Shown: in pieces, positions 7,758 through 20,844 of the stretch
Position numbering within the stretch: the stretch's first letter is position 1
Layout of the letters: each line of letters opens with the position of its first letter
Source: Amycolatopsis umgeniensis
Lineage (GTDB): Bacteria; Actinomycetota; Actinomycetes; Mycobacteriales; Pseudonocardiaceae
Direction: 5' to 3'
Length of the DNA: 64,000 bases
Assembly: GCF_014205155.1 (NCBI RefSeq)
Contig: NZ_JACHMX010000001.1
Span: 7,626,001-7,690,000 of the forward strand
Notes under the pieces: model-generated
The model's input: the letters and a program-made list of their open reading frames with translations, nothing else
Database searches by the model: none
What the model was told of the DNA's origin: nothing
Program-made: the position numbers and the translations under genes

Positions 7758-8274
7758 CCCCTCGCGCGGTGATCATCGGGCCGCCGGGTTCGGGCAAGAG
7801 CACGGTCGGCCCGGCGCTCGCCGCCCGGCTCGGCCTCGCCTTCCGCGACAGCGACGACGACATCGTCGCGAGCGCGGGCAAGCCCATCACCGACATCTTC
7901 GCCGAGGAGGGCGAGCCCGCCTTCCGCGCGCTGGAGGAGGAGATGGTCGCGAAGGCGCTGGCCGAACACGACGGCGTCCTCTCCCTGGGCGGGGGAGCGC
8001 CGATCACGCCGGGCACCCGCGAGCGGCTGGCCGGGCACACGGTGATCTTCCTCAACGTCGGGATGGCCGCCGGGGTGCAGCGCGCCGGGCTGTCGACAGC
8101 GCGCCCGCTGCTGGCCGGGGTCAACCCCCGCGCCACCTACAAGGCGCTCCTCGACGCGAGGCTGCCCGTGTACCGCGAGGTGGCCTCTTTTGAGATCGAG
8201 ACCGACCAGCTGACACCTGACGAGGTCGTCCAGGCCGCCGTCATCGGGCTGACCGAGATCAGCAAGGAACAGCC

Positions 8275-8278
<4 letters not shown>
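7754..8278 (+). CDS. aroK: Shikimate kinase
   Basis: This 174-residue P-loop kinase phosphorylates shikimate at the 3-position. The Walker A motif GPPGSGKST is at residues 9-17, the shikimate-binding DSDDDI segment follows near residue 33, and the GGGAP loop is near residue 80. The lid shows R-PLLAG, as expected for the family. The GTG start overlaps the aroC stop by 4 bp. The C-terminal YREVAS segment is typical of the actinobacterial enzymes. Its stop overlaps the start of the small lipoprotein gene that separates it from aroB. Confidence 0.95.
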
Positions 8279-10224
<1,946 letters not shown>

Positions 10225-10228
<4 letters not shown>

Positions 10229-11151
10229 ACAACCCGCCCGAACTCGAGACGGCGCGGCTGCGGCTGCGCGCGCTGGAGGAGTCCGACACCGAGGCGATCA
10301 TCGAGCTCTTCGCCGACCCGGCGCTGAGCGCGCATTTCGCGACCCCGCTGACCGATCCGGACCTTGTCCGCGCGATGGTCGGCAGGCGGCTGGCGTACAG
10401 CGGACCCGCCGGGATGGGGCACTGGGCGATCGAACGCGACGGCGAGGTGATCGGCCTCGCGCATCTGCGGCCGTCGGAAGAGCTGCCCGGCGGGGTGCCG
10501 GAGATCGGTTACTACCTGGCGCGTGCGCACGGTGGGCAGGGTTTGGCGACCGAGGCCGCGAAGGCCCTGCTGGCGCACGGGCTCGTCGGGCTCGGCCTGT
10601 CCTCGGTGTGGGCGCTGGTCGGCGAGTCCAATGTGGCCAGTCTGAACCTGGTGCGGCGCTTGGGTTTCCTGGACGTCGGCAGCGGTGACCATTACGGCAG
10701 CGGGCCGCACCGGGTGCTCGTCGCGCTGCCGTCGGAGCACGGGCGGGCCCACCACATCGAACTGTGGGTGCCGGATCTCGCGCGCGCCGAGGAAAGCTGG
10801 GGCTGGCTGCTCGGCGAACTCGGCTGGCGGGAATTCCAGCGCTGGCCCGACGGCGTCAGCTGGAAACACGGCGCGACCTACCTCGTCGTCGAGCGTTCTC
10901 CCGCGCTCAGCGGGGAAAAGCACGAGCGCACCGCGCCGGGCCTGAACCATCTCGCACTGCACGTCGATACCCGCGATCGGGTGAACGAACTGGCTTCGAA
11001 GGCCGTCGAACACGGCTGGTCGCCCCTGTTCGCGGAGAAGTATCCGTATGCGGGCGGTGATCACCACTACGCCGCCTACCTCGAAAACACCGATGGCTTC
11101 GAAGTGGAATTGGTAGCCCTACCGGGGAGTGACGTCACCCGGCTGGGTTAA
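10225..11151 (+). CDS. GNAT acetyltransferase fused to a VOC/glyoxalase domain
   Basis: This 308-residue protein has two domains. Residues 1 to about 172 are a RimJ/RimL-type GNAT acetyltransferase ([15 protein letters not shown] at the start, then [17 protein letters not shown] for acetyl-CoA binding and [15 protein letters not shown]). Residues about 178-300 form a VOC (glyoxalase/bleomycin-resistance-like) half starting [17 protein letters not shown] and containing [18 protein letters not shown] and GFEVELVA. The two run on without a frame break, so the fusion is real in this sequence. It is the last gene of the shikimate operon, overlapping aroQ by 4 bp. A role in drug or metabolite modification is plausible, but the substrate is unknown. 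Confidence 0.85.
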
Positions 11152-11158
11152 GTCTCGC

Positions 11159-11164
11159 TACACT
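11159..11164 (+). promoter_or_regulatory. -10 hexamer, leaderless promoter of the beta-propeller lipoprotein
   Basis: TACACT ends 8 nt before the ATG, so transcription would begin at or next to the start codon. No -35 element was recognised. Confidence 0.5.
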
Positions 11165-11172
11165 CGGCCATC

Positions 11173-12699
11173 ATGCGCCTTTTTCGTGGTGGTCGGCGAC
11201 CCGCCCGTGTCGTGGTGGCCCTCCTCGCGGTCGGCGCGCTCCTGATGGCCTGCAGCGACGGCCATACGCAGTCCCAGGCCGACGGCAAAGGCGGCGGGAT
11301 CGGCGGAGTCCAGCTGACGCCCGGCGAGAAGCCCAGGCCGATGGACGTCGAGCTCGCCACGAGCGATCCCCGTGCCGGCGGCGGCGTGGTCGCGGCAGGC
11401 GACCAGGACGCGGTCTACAACTACGGCCCGACCGTGATGCGGGACGGCGGCAGACTCCGGATGTGGTGGTGCAGCCAGTACGGCAGCGCCCCGCCCCCGG
11501 GCGACGACATCCTCTACGCGCAGTCGCCCTCGCTCGACGGCCCCTTCACCGGTCCGTCCGGCGGCGGCCCGGCGGCGGTGTTCTCCGGCGCGCCCGGCGG
11601 TTTCGACGGGATGCACACCTGCGACCCGTCGGTGATCAAGGTCGGCTCGACCTACTACATGTACTACACCGGCGCGGCGGGCGATCACGCGCTCGGCAAC
11701 TCGATCGGGCTCGCCACCAGCCCCGACGGCCTCGCCTGGACCCGCGCCGCGGGCGGGCAGCCGATCATCGGCCCCGCGCACGACGTGCACCGCGCCAACA
11801 ACGTCTACGGCGCCGGGCAGCCCTCGGCGGTGTACCTCGACGGCTGGTTCTACGTGCTCTTCACCGACACCACGGCCAAGGCCGCCGGGTGGAACGGCGC
11901 CGGGCAGTTCCTGCTGCGAGCCAAGGACGCGGCCTTCAGCCAGGGTGTGGAAACGCTGGGGGAGCAGGGCTTCGTGCCCAAGCCCAGCACGGTCTCGCCG
12001 CGCACCCGCTCGCTGGTCGACGGGTTCAGCACCGATCTGATGTGGGTCGGCGCGCTCGACGCGTTCGTGATCGCGCACGAGACCGACAACGGCACCACGC
12101 TCACCTTCTGGACCAGGGACTTCTCCGCGCAGCCGTACCGGCCGGCGATCATCCCCGGCGCCTGGAAGGAGGGCCCGGGTCTGGTCCGCCGGCCCGACGG
12201 GCACGCGCCGCTGTCCTCGGGCGACGTCTGCGACAGGGTCCCGTTCGACGTCGTCCGGGCCACGATCGTCGGCGGCGCGGGGGCGCCGACCGACCTCAAG
12301 CATTTCGGCCTGGACGTCCGAGGCTCGCGGGCCTGCGACGGCGACGCCCGGACCCGGATCGCCTTCGAGGGCGTCGCGATGCCCTCGCCGCAGCGGACCA
12401 TCGACCTGGTCGCCGACGGCAAACTGGTGCGGGTCGACCGGCGCTCGGTGGCGGCGGCGCTCGCGGGCGAGGTGCTGGACCAGCGGCTCGAGCCCGTCGG
12501 CAAATTCCCGCAGGCCGCCCGGCTGAGCGCCGGGGCGAGGATGGTGCACGCTCCCGGCCGCGGGGTCGGCGTGGTGCTCGACGGCAAGCTGTTCGCCGTA
12601 CCGGACGCCGGTGCCGCCGCGCTGAACGACTCGACCGTCGAGGAGATCAGCGATCAGGCCTGGGACGGCTTCCCGGCCGGTTTCCCGCTCGCGGGCTGA
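11173..12699 (+). CDS. Lipoprotein with five-bladed beta-propeller glycosidase-like fold
   Basis: This 508-residue surface protein has a lipobox (LLMACSDG, Cys27) after a positively charged signal peptide. The body carries repeated propeller blades of the GH43/GH32-like type, for example YNYGPTVMRDGGRLRMWW, CDPSVIKVGSTYYMYYTG and NNVYGAGQPSAVYLDGWFY, covering about residues 75-330. Such domains usually bind or cleave plant or fungal polysaccharides. The acidic residues needed for catalysis cannot be confirmed by eye, so it may be a sugar-binding protein rather than an active enzyme. Its last 46 bp overlap the convergent membrane-protein gene on the other strand. Confidence 0.8.
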   Translation: MRLFRGGRRPARVVVALLAVGALLMACSDGHTQSQADGKGGGIGGVQLTPGEKPRPMDVELATSDPRAGGGVVAAGDQDAVYNYGPTVMRDGGRLRMWWCSQYGSAPPPGDDILYAQSPSLDGPFTGPSGGGPAAVFSGAPGGFDGMHTCDPSVIKVGSTYYMYYTGAAGDHALGNSIGLATSPDGLAWTRAAGGQPIIGPAHDVHRANNVYGAGQPSAVYLDGWFYVLFTDTTAKAAGWNGAGQFLLRAKDAAFSQGVETLGEQGFVPKPSTVSPRTRSLVDGFSTDLMWVGALDAFVIAHETDNGTTLTFWTRDFSAQPYRPAIIPGAWKEGPGLVRRPDGHAPLSSGDVCDRVPFDVVRATIVGGAGAPTDLKHFGLDVRGSRACDGDARTRIAFEGVAMPSPQRTIDLVADGKLVRVDRRSVAAALAGEVLDQRLEPVGKFPQAARLSAGARMVHAPGRGVGVVLDGKLFAVPDAGAAALNDSTVEEISDQAWDGFPAGFPLAG

Positions 12700-13106
12700 T
12701 CCTCTTCGTCGTCTTCGGTCTTGATGATCCGGCCGCCGACGAACAGGCCGAGCCCGGCCGGGATGAGCACCAGCAGGGCCGAGAAGGCGGCGCCGCCGGT
12801 GAGCGCGCCGCCGAGTTCCGAGACACCGGTCTGGTCGACGAACACCGCGCGGCCGATCACGTACAGCACGCCCGAGACCGGGCCCGCGATCAGCGCCGCG
12901 ATGAACCAGTTCCTGCCGCGCTCGGGTTTGCCCTGCCAGGCGTCCATGGCGCTCCAGCCCGCCGCCGCGCCCACCAGGATGGCGAGGGCGAGCGAGGTGA
13001 CGAGGGTCTTGTCGGTGGGGTTGAAGACCTCGTACTTGGCCAGCACGGTGACGGCCGCGCCGTGCAGCAGCGCCATCACGAGTCCACGAGTCAGCCAAGG
13101 TGCCAT
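12654..13106 (-). CDS. Four-helix membrane protein (B-4DMT type, Rv2536-like)
   Basis: This 150-residue protein has four hydrophobic helices and a charged C-terminal tail (KTEDDEEDQP). The start MAPWLTRGLVMALLHGA resembles the actinobacterial family that NCBI calls B-4DMT transporters; that name is from memory and the transport role is unproven. The mycobacterial gene between aroD and pepQ (Rv2536) occupies the same position, which supports orthology. It is transcribed against the flow of its neighbours, and its last 46 bp overlap the upstream lipoprotein gene tail to tail. On the minus strand TAAACT lies 6 nt before the ATG, so the mRNA is probably leaderless. Confidence 0.78.
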   Translation of the reverse strand: MAPWLTRGLVMALLHGAAVTVLAKYEVFNPTDKTLVTSLALAILVGAAAGWSAMDAWQGKPERGRNWFIAALIAGPVSGVLYVIGRAVFVDQTGVSELGGALTGGAAFSALLVLIPAGLGLFVGGRIIKTEDDEEDQPASGKPAGKPSQA

Positions 13107-13112
13107 GGGGTG

Positions 13113-13118
13113 AGTTTA
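13113..13118 (-). promoter_or_regulatory. -10 hexamer, leaderless promoter of the B-4DMT-type gene
   Basis: TAAACT on the minus strand lies 6 nt before the ATG. No ribosome site is present, consistent with a leaderless transcript. Confidence 0.45.
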
Positions 13119-13158
13119 ACTCGCCAGTAGCGACCGGTGCCCCCACCTGCCCACGCCT

Positions 13159-13178
13159 CATCCAGTCCTCTGAACGCG
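13159..13178. repeat. Solitary family-C arm with inverted core
   Basis: CATCCAGTCCTCTGAACGCG differs from the right arm of the family-C palindrome at 31117-31145 only in that the 8-bp core reads AGTCCTCT instead of its reverse complement AGAGGACT. No partner arm was found nearby. Confidence 0.6.
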
Positions 13179-13234
13179 ATCTTGGCGCGGGCTGTCCGGC
13201 AGCGGCCCGCAGCAGCCCCGAGCGGCGAGCGCCG

Positions 13235-13281
13235 GTGAAGGCCTCCTTACCTACCCTGAAGGTAGTGAAGGAGTCCTTCAC
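13235..13281. repeat. Family-A intergenic palindrome, copy 2 (imperfect)
   Basis: Two 21-nt arms pair at 18 of 21 positions around a CTGAA loop. This copy lies between two divergent genes, upstream of both, so it cannot serve as a terminator for either. Confidence 0.85.
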
Positions 13282-13347
13282 GGACCACCGGGTGTCACAG
13301 GCGGCGCAACCAGTCGACGAAACGCGTGCCGCCGGCGGATCACCCCC

Positions 13348-13353
13348 TAAACT
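13348..13353 (+). promoter_or_regulatory. -10 hexamer, leaderless promoter of pepQ
   Basis: TAAACT lies exactly 7 nt before the GTG start of the peptidase gene, and no ribosome site is present. Confidence 0.5.
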
Positions 13354-13360
13354 CCAGTAC

Positions 13361-14452
13361 GTGCGTGAATACTTCTCTCGCCGCCGCGCGGCGCTGCGTT
13401 CCCTGCTGGCCGACTCCGGGGTGGACGCGCTGCTGGTCACGGACCTGCTCAACATCAGGTACCTGACCGGCTTCACCGGGTCCAACGCCGCTCTCCTCGT
13501 CCACGCGAGCGGCGACGACAAGACGATCTTCTGCACCGACGGCCGCTACACGGTCCAGTCGGCGACCGAGGTGCCCGATCTCGAACGGGTGCTGGACCGC
13601 GCGAGCGCGGCGAAGCTCGCCGATCTGGCGGCCGAAAAAGACCTCGGCAAGACCGGGTTCGAGAGCCAGCACGTCAGCGTCGAGCAGCACGAGGACCTCA
13701 AGGTGCGCTTCGACCGGGTCCAGCTGGTCCGGACGCCCGGCCTCGTCGAGCAGCTGCGGCTGGTCAAGGACGAGCAGGAGATCGAGGCGCTGCGCCAGGC
13801 GTGCGCGGCGGCCGACAGGGCGCTGGAGGACCTCGTGTCCGCCGGCGGGCTCCGGCCGGGCCGCACCGAGCTGGACGTCGCCCGTGACCTGGAGAACCGC
13901 ATGCTCGGCCACGGGTCGACGGGGCCGTCGTTCGACACGATCGTCGCGGCGGGCGCCAACTCCGCGATCCCGCACCACCGGCCCACCTCGGCCGTGCTCG
14001 CGACCGGCGGTTTCGTCAAGATCGACTTCGGCGCCACGGTCGACGGCTACCACTCCGACATGACCCGCACGTTCGTGATCGGCAAGCCCGCGGCGTGGCA
14101 GGAAGAGATCTACGAGCTGGTCCAGCGCGCGCAGGCGGCGGGCTGTGACGCCGTCCTCCCCGGCGCCGAAGTGTCCGAAGTGGACAAGGCGGCGCGTGGC
14201 GTGATCGTCGACGCGGGCCGCGGTGAGGAGTTCGGCCACGGGCTCGGCCACGGGGTCGGACTGCAGGTGCACGAGGCGCCCAGCCTCGCCACCACCGGCG
14301 TCGGTACACTGTCCGCCGGTATGGCCGTCACCGTCGAACCTGGTGTGTATCTGCCCGGACGCGGAGGCGTGCGCATCGAGGACACGCTGGTCGTGCGGGA
14401 AGGTACGCCCGAACTCCTCACGCTGAGCACCAAGGAACTCGTGGTCGTCTGA
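13361..14452 (+). CDS. pepQ: M24 family Xaa-Pro aminopeptidase / prolidase
   Basis: This 363-residue cytoplasmic metallopeptidase removes residues next to proline. The N-terminal creatinase-like domain (about 1-125) is followed by the pita-bread catalytic domain. Metal ligands are visible: two aspartates in [17 protein letters not shown], the histidine in [14 protein letters not shown], and glutamates in VEPGVY and RIEDT. The GTG of VREYFSRRR was chosen because TAAACT lies 7 nt upstream, giving a leaderless mRNA; upstream in-frame sequence is only palindrome. The order pepQ-efp-nusB is conserved with mycobacteria. PepQ may help recycle proline-rich peptides. Confidence 0.93.
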   Translation: MREYFSRRRAALRSLLADSGVDALLVTDLLNIRYLTGFTGSNAALLVHASGDDKTIFCTDGRYTVQSATEVPDLERVLDRASAAKLADLAAEKDLGKTGFESQHVSVEQHEDLKVRFDRVQLVRTPGLVEQLRLVKDEQEIEALRQACAAADRALEDLVSAGGLRPGRTELDVARDLENRMLGHGSTGPSFDTIVAAGANSAIPHHRPTSAVLATGGFVKIDFGATVDGYHSDMTRTFVIGKPAAWQEEIYELVQRAQAAGCDAVLPGAEVSEVDKAARGVIVDAGRGEEFGHGLGHGVGLQVHEAPSLATTGVGTLSAGMAVTVEPGVYLPGRGGVRIEDTLVVREGTPELLTLSTKELVVV

Positions 14453-14490
14453 CGGCGGCCCGGAAGATCGACACAGGAGACTGCACACTC

Positions 14491-15054
14491 GTGGCCACCA
14501 CCAACGACCTGAAGAATGGGCTCGTCCTCAACCTCGACGGCCAGCTCTGGACCGTCACCGCGTTCCAGCACGTCAAGCCGGGCAAGGGCGGCGCGTTCGT
14601 CCGCACCACGCTCAAGCACGTGCTGACGGGCAAGGTCGTCGACAAGACCTTCAACGCGGGCACGAAGGTCGAGACGGCCACCGTCGACCGCCGCAACATG
14701 ACGTACCTGTACAAGGACGGCGCGGACTTCGTGTTCATGGACGCGGAGACCTACGACCAGATCACCGTGCTGGCCGAGACCGTCTCCGACAACGCGAACT
14801 ACCTGCTCGAGAACTTCGAGGTCCAGGTCGCGGTGCACGAGGGCACCCCGCTGTACATCGAGCTGCCGACCTCGGTCGAGCTGATCGTCCAGCACACCGA
14901 CCCCGGCCTGCAGGGCGACCGCTCCACCGGTGGCACCAAGCCCGCCACCCTGGAGACCGGCGCCGAGATCCAGGTGCCGCTGTTCCTCACCACCGGCGAG
15001 AAGATCAAGGTCGACACCCGTGACGGCCGCTACCTGGGCCGCGTCTCCAACTGA
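14491..15054 (+). CDS. efp: Translation elongation factor P
   Basis: This 187-residue protein relieves ribosomes stalled at polyproline stretches. It has three beta-barrel domains; the tip loop of domain I reads [11 protein letters not shown], with a lysine at the position modified in other bacteria. No modification enzymes are nearby, as is usual in actinobacteria, where the loop may act unmodified. The C-terminus [13 protein letters not shown] is diagnostic. A CAGGAG site precedes the GTG start. The stop overlaps the nusB start as TGATG. Its position behind pepQ links two proline-related functions. Confidence 0.97.
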   Translation: MATTNDLKNGLVLNLDGQLWTVTAFQHVKPGKGGAFVRTTLKHVLTGKVVDKTFNAGTKVETATVDRRNMTYLYKDGADFVFMDAETYDQITVLAETVSDNANYLLENFEVQVAVHEGTPLYIELPTSVELIVQHTDPGLQGDRSTGGTKPATLETGAEIQVPLFLTTGEKIKVDTRDGRYLGRVSN

Positions 15055-15518
15055 TGGCCGACTCAGCCAAATCCGGCAAGTCGCCGAACCGCGGTGGTCC
15101 GATCAGCCGTCGTCAGGCGCGTAAGCGTGCCGTCGAGATGATGTACGAAGCCGCCCAGCGCGGTGCCGACGCCGTGACGCTGCTGGCGGACAGGGTCGGT
15201 TCGGTCGAGGTCGACCCGATCGCGGACTACACGATCTCGCTGGTCGAGGGGGTCACCGGGCGCAAGGCCCAGATCGACGAGCTGCTCTCGGAGCACGCTC
15301 AGGGCTGGACGCTGGACCGGATGCCGCCGGTGGACCTGGCGGTGCTGCGGGTCGGCGTCTACGAGCTGCTGTGGGCCACGGACGTGCCGGACCCTGTCGC
15401 CATCGACGAGGCCGTCGGGCTGGCGAAGGAGCTGTCGACCGACGATTCGCCGCGCTTCGTGAACGGCGTGCTCGGCCGCATCGGCACGATCGCCGACCGT
15501 CTTCGCGCGGTTCTCTAG
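15054..15518 (+). CDS. nusB: Transcription antitermination protein NusB
   Basis: This 154-residue all-helical protein binds boxA RNA with NusE (S10) and promotes antitermination in rRNA operons. The basic N-terminal tail (KSPNRGGPISRRQARKRAVE) and the C-terminal FVNGVLGRI motif are typical. The ATG overlaps the efp stop by one base, so expression is coupled to efp. A strong hairpin terminator follows 12 bp after the stop and separates it from the convergent bldD gene. Confidence 0.95.
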   Translation: MADSAKSGKSPNRGGPISRRQARKRAVEMMYEAAQRGADAVTLLADRVGSVEVDPIADYTISLVEGVTGRKAQIDELLSEHAQGWTLDRMPPVDLAVLRVGVYELLWATDVPDPVAIDEAVGLAKELSTDDSPRFVNGVLGRIGTIADRLRAVL

Positions 15519-15530
15519 AAGACGTACTAC

Positions 15531-15566
15531 AACGGGCCGTGTCCTCTGCCGAGGGCACGGCCCGTT
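15531..15566. terminator. 16-bp hairpin between nusB and bldD
   Basis: The arms AACGGGCCGTGTCCTC and GAGGGCACGGCCCGTT pair fully, with one G-T wobble, around a TGCC loop. It lies between convergent genes and probably ends the pepQ-efp-nusB transcript. Confidence 0.8.
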
Positions 15567-15627
15567 CTCGTGCTCGGTGGTGCGGGTTGGCGTTTCCGGT
15601 CCCCCCGGACCGAAAACGTCGCCATCT

Positions 15628-16116
15628 CTAGTCCTCTTTGGACGGTCGAGCCTCGGGCGGCAGCACACCCCAGTCGATCAGCTGCTCGGTGAGTTCACCG
15701 GGGGTCATGTCGTAGATGATCGCCAGTGAACGCAGGTCCTCGGTGCGGATCGAGAGCACCTTGCCGTTGTAGTCGCCGCGCTGGCTCTGGATGGTGGCCG
15801 CGTAGCGGGCGAGCGGTCCGACCTTCTCCGCCGGGAGCTGCTGCAGTCGTTCCAGGTTGATGACGATCTTCGTGGCGGGCTCGGCGCCCGACGGCACCCG
15901 GCCCTCCGGCAGCAGCTCGACCACCGGCACACCGTAGAAGTCGGCGAGTTCGGCGAGCTTCTGCACGGTGACGGCGCGGTCGCCGCGCTCGTACGAACCG
16001 ACGACGACGGCCTTCCAGCGGCCTCCGGACTTCTGCTCGACCCCGTGCAGGGACAGGCCCTGCTGCTGGCGGATCCCGCGGAGCTTGGCCCCGAGCGCCT
16101 TGGCGTAATCGCCCAT
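15628..16116 (-). CDS. bldD: Developmental master regulator BldD
   Basis: BldD is the c-di-GMP-responsive repressor of sporulation genes in Streptomyces; this 162-residue homologue is highly similar. The N-terminal XRE helix-turn-helix (about residues 5-72) contains LSLHGVEQKS and WKAVVVGSYERGDRAV. The C-terminal domain carries the ligand motif as RGD (113-115), eight residues, then RTED (124-127), where Streptomyces has RQDD; the key Arg and Asp residues are kept. A BldD-box-like palindrome lies about 70 bp upstream, suggesting autoregulation. The ATG has a GGAGAA ribosome site. It is convergent with nusB and divergent from pyrR. Confidence 0.94.
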   Translation of the reverse strand: MGDYAKALGAKLRGIRQQQGLSLHGVEQKSGGRWKAVVVGSYERGDRAVTVQKLAELADFYGVPVVELLPEGRVPSGAEPATKIVINLERLQQLPAEKVGPLARYAATIQSQRGDYNGKVLSIRTEDLRSLAIIYDMTPGELTEQLIDWGVLPPEARPSKED

Positions 16117-16178
16117 CTGGTGGTTCTCCGTTTCCTCACCCCCAACCGGTCGGGGTGACCGGTCCAGGGGACTCCTAG

Positions 16179-17913
<1,735 letters not shown>

Positions 17914-17917
<4 letters not shown>

Positions 17918-19206
17918 CCACGGTCCTGATCAAGGGCGCCCGCCCCTACGGCGAGGGCGATCCGGTCGACGTGCTCGTCGAGGACGGGGTCATCACCGAC
18001 ATCGGCTCTCTCGACGCGTCCGAAGACGCCGAAGTGATCGACGCGGGCGGCCAGGTGCTGCTCCCCGGTTTCGTCGACCTGCACACCCACCTGCGTGAAC
18101 CCGGCCGCGAGGACACCGAGACCATCGCCACCGGTTCGGCCGCGGCCGCGCTCGGCGGCTACACGGCGGTGTTCGCCATGGCCAACACCGATCCGGTGGC
18201 CGACAACGCGGTGATCGTCGACCACGTGTGGCGCCGGGGCCAGGAGGCCGGGCTGGTCGACGTGCACCCGGTCGGCGCGGTCACCGTGGGCCTCAAGGGC
18301 GAGAAGCTCGCCGAACTGGGCACCATGGCCAAGTCCGAAGCCCGGGTGAAGGTCTTCTCCGACGACGGCCTCTGCGTCGCGGACCCGCTGTTGATGCGCC
18401 GCGCGCTGGAGTACTCGACGGCGCTCGGCGTGGTCATCGCCCAGCACGCCGAAGAGCCGCGGCTGACCGTCGGCGCGCAGGCGCACGAAGGTGAGCAGGC
18501 CGCGCGCCTGGGCTACACCGGCTGGCCCGCCTCGGCGGAGGAATCGATCGTCGCCCGCGACTGCCTGCTCGCCCGGCACGCGAACGCGCGGTTGCACGTC
18601 TGCCACGTGTCGACCTCGGGCACCGCCGACATCCTGAAGTGGGCCAAGGAGCGCGGCACCAAGGTCTCGGCCGAGGTCACCCCGCACCATCTGCTCCTGA
18701 CCGACGAGCGGCTCGCGACCTACGATCCGGTCAACAAGGTCAACCCGCCGCTGCGCACCGAGTCCGACGCCGAGAAGCTGCGGGCCGCGCTGGCCGAGGG
18801 CGTCATCGACTGCGTCGCCACCGACCACGCGCCGCACGCCGTCCAGGACAAGGACCGCGAGTGGAACTCCGCCCGCCCGGGCATGCTCGGTCTCCAGACC
18901 GCGCTGTCGATCGTGGTCGAGACCATGGTCCGCACCGGCCTGCTGGACTGGCGGGGCGTCGCCAGGGTGATGAGCGAGCGGCCCGCCGAGATCGGCAACC
19001 TGACCGACCACGGCCGTCCGATCGAGGTCGGCGAACCGGCCAACCTGACACTGGTGGACCCGGACACGGAATGGATCGTGCGGGGTGCCGAGTTCGCGAG
19101 TATCGCGGCGAACACCCCGTACGAAGGAATGCGGCTCCCCGGCGTGGTGACGGCGACGTTGCTGCGCGGGCGGATCACCGCGCGGGAAGGGAAGATCATC
19201 CCATGA
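17914..19206 (+). CDS. pyrC: Dihydroorotase
   Basis: This 430-residue zinc amidohydrolase closes carbamoyl aspartate to dihydroorotate. The metal site HTHLREPG is at about residues 57-64, further histidine ligands lie in AQHAEEP and HVCHVST, and the catalytic aspartate is in ATDHAPH. It belongs to the longer class I (PyrC/AllB-like) dihydroorotases. The GTG start overlaps pyrB by 4 bp and its stop overlaps the membrane protein gene by 4 bp. Confidence 0.97.
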
Positions 19207-19712
19207 GCGACCGGATCCTGCTGACACTGGCGGTCTTCGCCTTCTTCCTCGTCTGTGTCCTCCTGATGTGGCGCGGCTGGCGGCGCAAGTCGCGGGCGCA
19301 GAGCGTCCAGGTGCCGCCGTTCGCCGAGATCCCCGCCGAGCCCGGCGAGGCGCTGATCGAGTCGACCGGTGTCTACATCAGCACGACGACGGCGGGGCAC
19401 TGGCAAGAGCGTGTCGTCACCCGCGGCGCGGGCCTGCGCACCGGCGCGGTCTGGCGGCTGCACGAAGACGGCGTCGCCATCGAACGCGGCGGCGGCCCGG
19501 ACTTCTGGATCCCGCGCGCCTCGGTCACCGGCGTCCGCAAGGACAAGGGGATGGCCGGGAAGGTGATGGGCATCGACGCGCTGCTCGTCATCACCTGGCT
19601 CGCCGGGGACGTCGAGCTGGACACGGGATTCCGCGGCGACGACGTCGACGACTATCCACAGTGGATCGAAGCTTTGCAAGACACTCGCAACGACATCAAG
19701 GGAGGTGCCTGA
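19203..19712 (+). CDS. Membrane-anchored PH-like protein in the pyr operon (Rv1382-like)
   Basis: This 169-residue protein has one N-terminal transmembrane helix (about residues 5-24) and a cytoplasmic beta-rich domain that looks like a bacterial pleckstrin-homology fold, ending in [11 protein letters not shown]. It sits between pyrC and carA with stop/start overlaps on both sides. The mycobacterial operon has an uncharacterised membrane protein (Rv1382) at the same place, so the association is old and probably functional. No catalytic residues are visible. It might tether pyrimidine enzymes to the membrane; that is speculation. Confidence 0.85.
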   Translation: MSDRILLTLAVFAFFLVCVLLMWRGWRRKSRAQSVQVPPFAEIPAEPGEALIESTGVYISTTTAGHWQERVVTRGAGLRTGAVWRLHEDGVAIERGGGPDFWIPRASVTGVRKDKGMAGKVMGIDALLVITWLAGDVELDTGFRGDDVDDYPQWIEALQDTRNDIKGGA

Positions 19713-20844
19713 TGAGCACCCTGAACGGCACCCGCACGCCCGCCGCGCTGGTACTCGAAGACGGCCGCGTGTTCCGCGGCTCCGCGTACGGCGCCCGTGG
19801 CCGGAGCTTGGGCGAGGCGGTGTTCTGCACCGGCATGACCGGCTACCAGGAGACGCTGACCGATCCCTCCTACCACCGGCAGATCGTGGTCCAGACCGCG
19901 CCGCAGATCGGCAACACCGGCTGGAACGACGAAGACGACGAGTCCTCGCGCATCTGGGTTTCCGGCTACGTCGTCCGAGACCCCGCCCGCACACCGTCGA
20001 ACTGGCGCGCCAAGCGCACGCTCGACGAGGAGCTGGAGCGCCAGGGCGTCGTCGGAATCTCCGAAGTGGACACCCGCACGCTGACCAGGCACCTGCGCGA
20101 GCAGGGCGCCATGCGGTCCGGCGTCTTCTCGGGTGACGCGCTCGGCACCGACGAGGAGATGCTCGCCGAGGTCAAGGCCAGCCCGCAGATGAAGGGCGCG
20201 GACCTCGCCGGCGAGGTCAGCACCAAGCAGGCGTACGTCGTCGAGGCGCAGGGCGAGCGGAAGTTCCGCGTGGCCGCGCTGGACCTGGGCATCAAGTCCA
20301 ACACCCCGCGCCTGATGGCCGCGCGCGGCATCGAGGTGCACGTGCTGCCGTCGTCGTCCACTGTGGACGAACTGCTCGCCGTCGAGGCGGACGGCGTGTT
20401 CCTGTCCAACGGCCCGGGCGACCCGGCGACCACCGCGCACGCGACCGAGCTGACCAAAGCGGTGCTGCAGCGGGAAATCCCACTGTTCGGCATCTGCTTC
20501 GGCAACCAGATCCTCGGCCGCGCGCTGGGGCTGGGCACCTACAAGATGCGCTACGGCCACCGCGGGATCAACATCCCGGTGATCGACGTGGCGACCAAAC
20601 GGGTCGCGATCACCGCGCAGAACCACGGTTTCGCCCTCGAAGGCGAGCCGGGCGCGCGGTTCGAGACGCCGTTCGGCGCCGCGCAGATCTCGCACTACTG
20701 CCCGAACGACGACACCGTCGAAGGTGTCCGCGCGTTCGACGTCCCCGCGTTCTCGGTGCAGTACCACCCCGAGGCCGCAGCCGGCCCGCACGACGCGGCC
20801 CCCCTGTTCGATGAGTTCGTGAGCTTGATGGAGAAGGCCAAGTA

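Noticed and set aside
12700..13110. Long plus-strand frame continuing from the beta-propeller region across the B-4DMT gene
   Set aside because: The minus-strand protein has four clean membrane helices and a conserved position next to pepQ; the plus-strand translation is low-complexity.
11158..13536. A 792-codon minus-strand frame over the beta-propeller lipoprotein
   Set aside because: It is a GC-bias shadow: the opposite strand encodes a lipoprotein with clear propeller blades, and the frame also runs through a palindrome and the B-4DMT gene.
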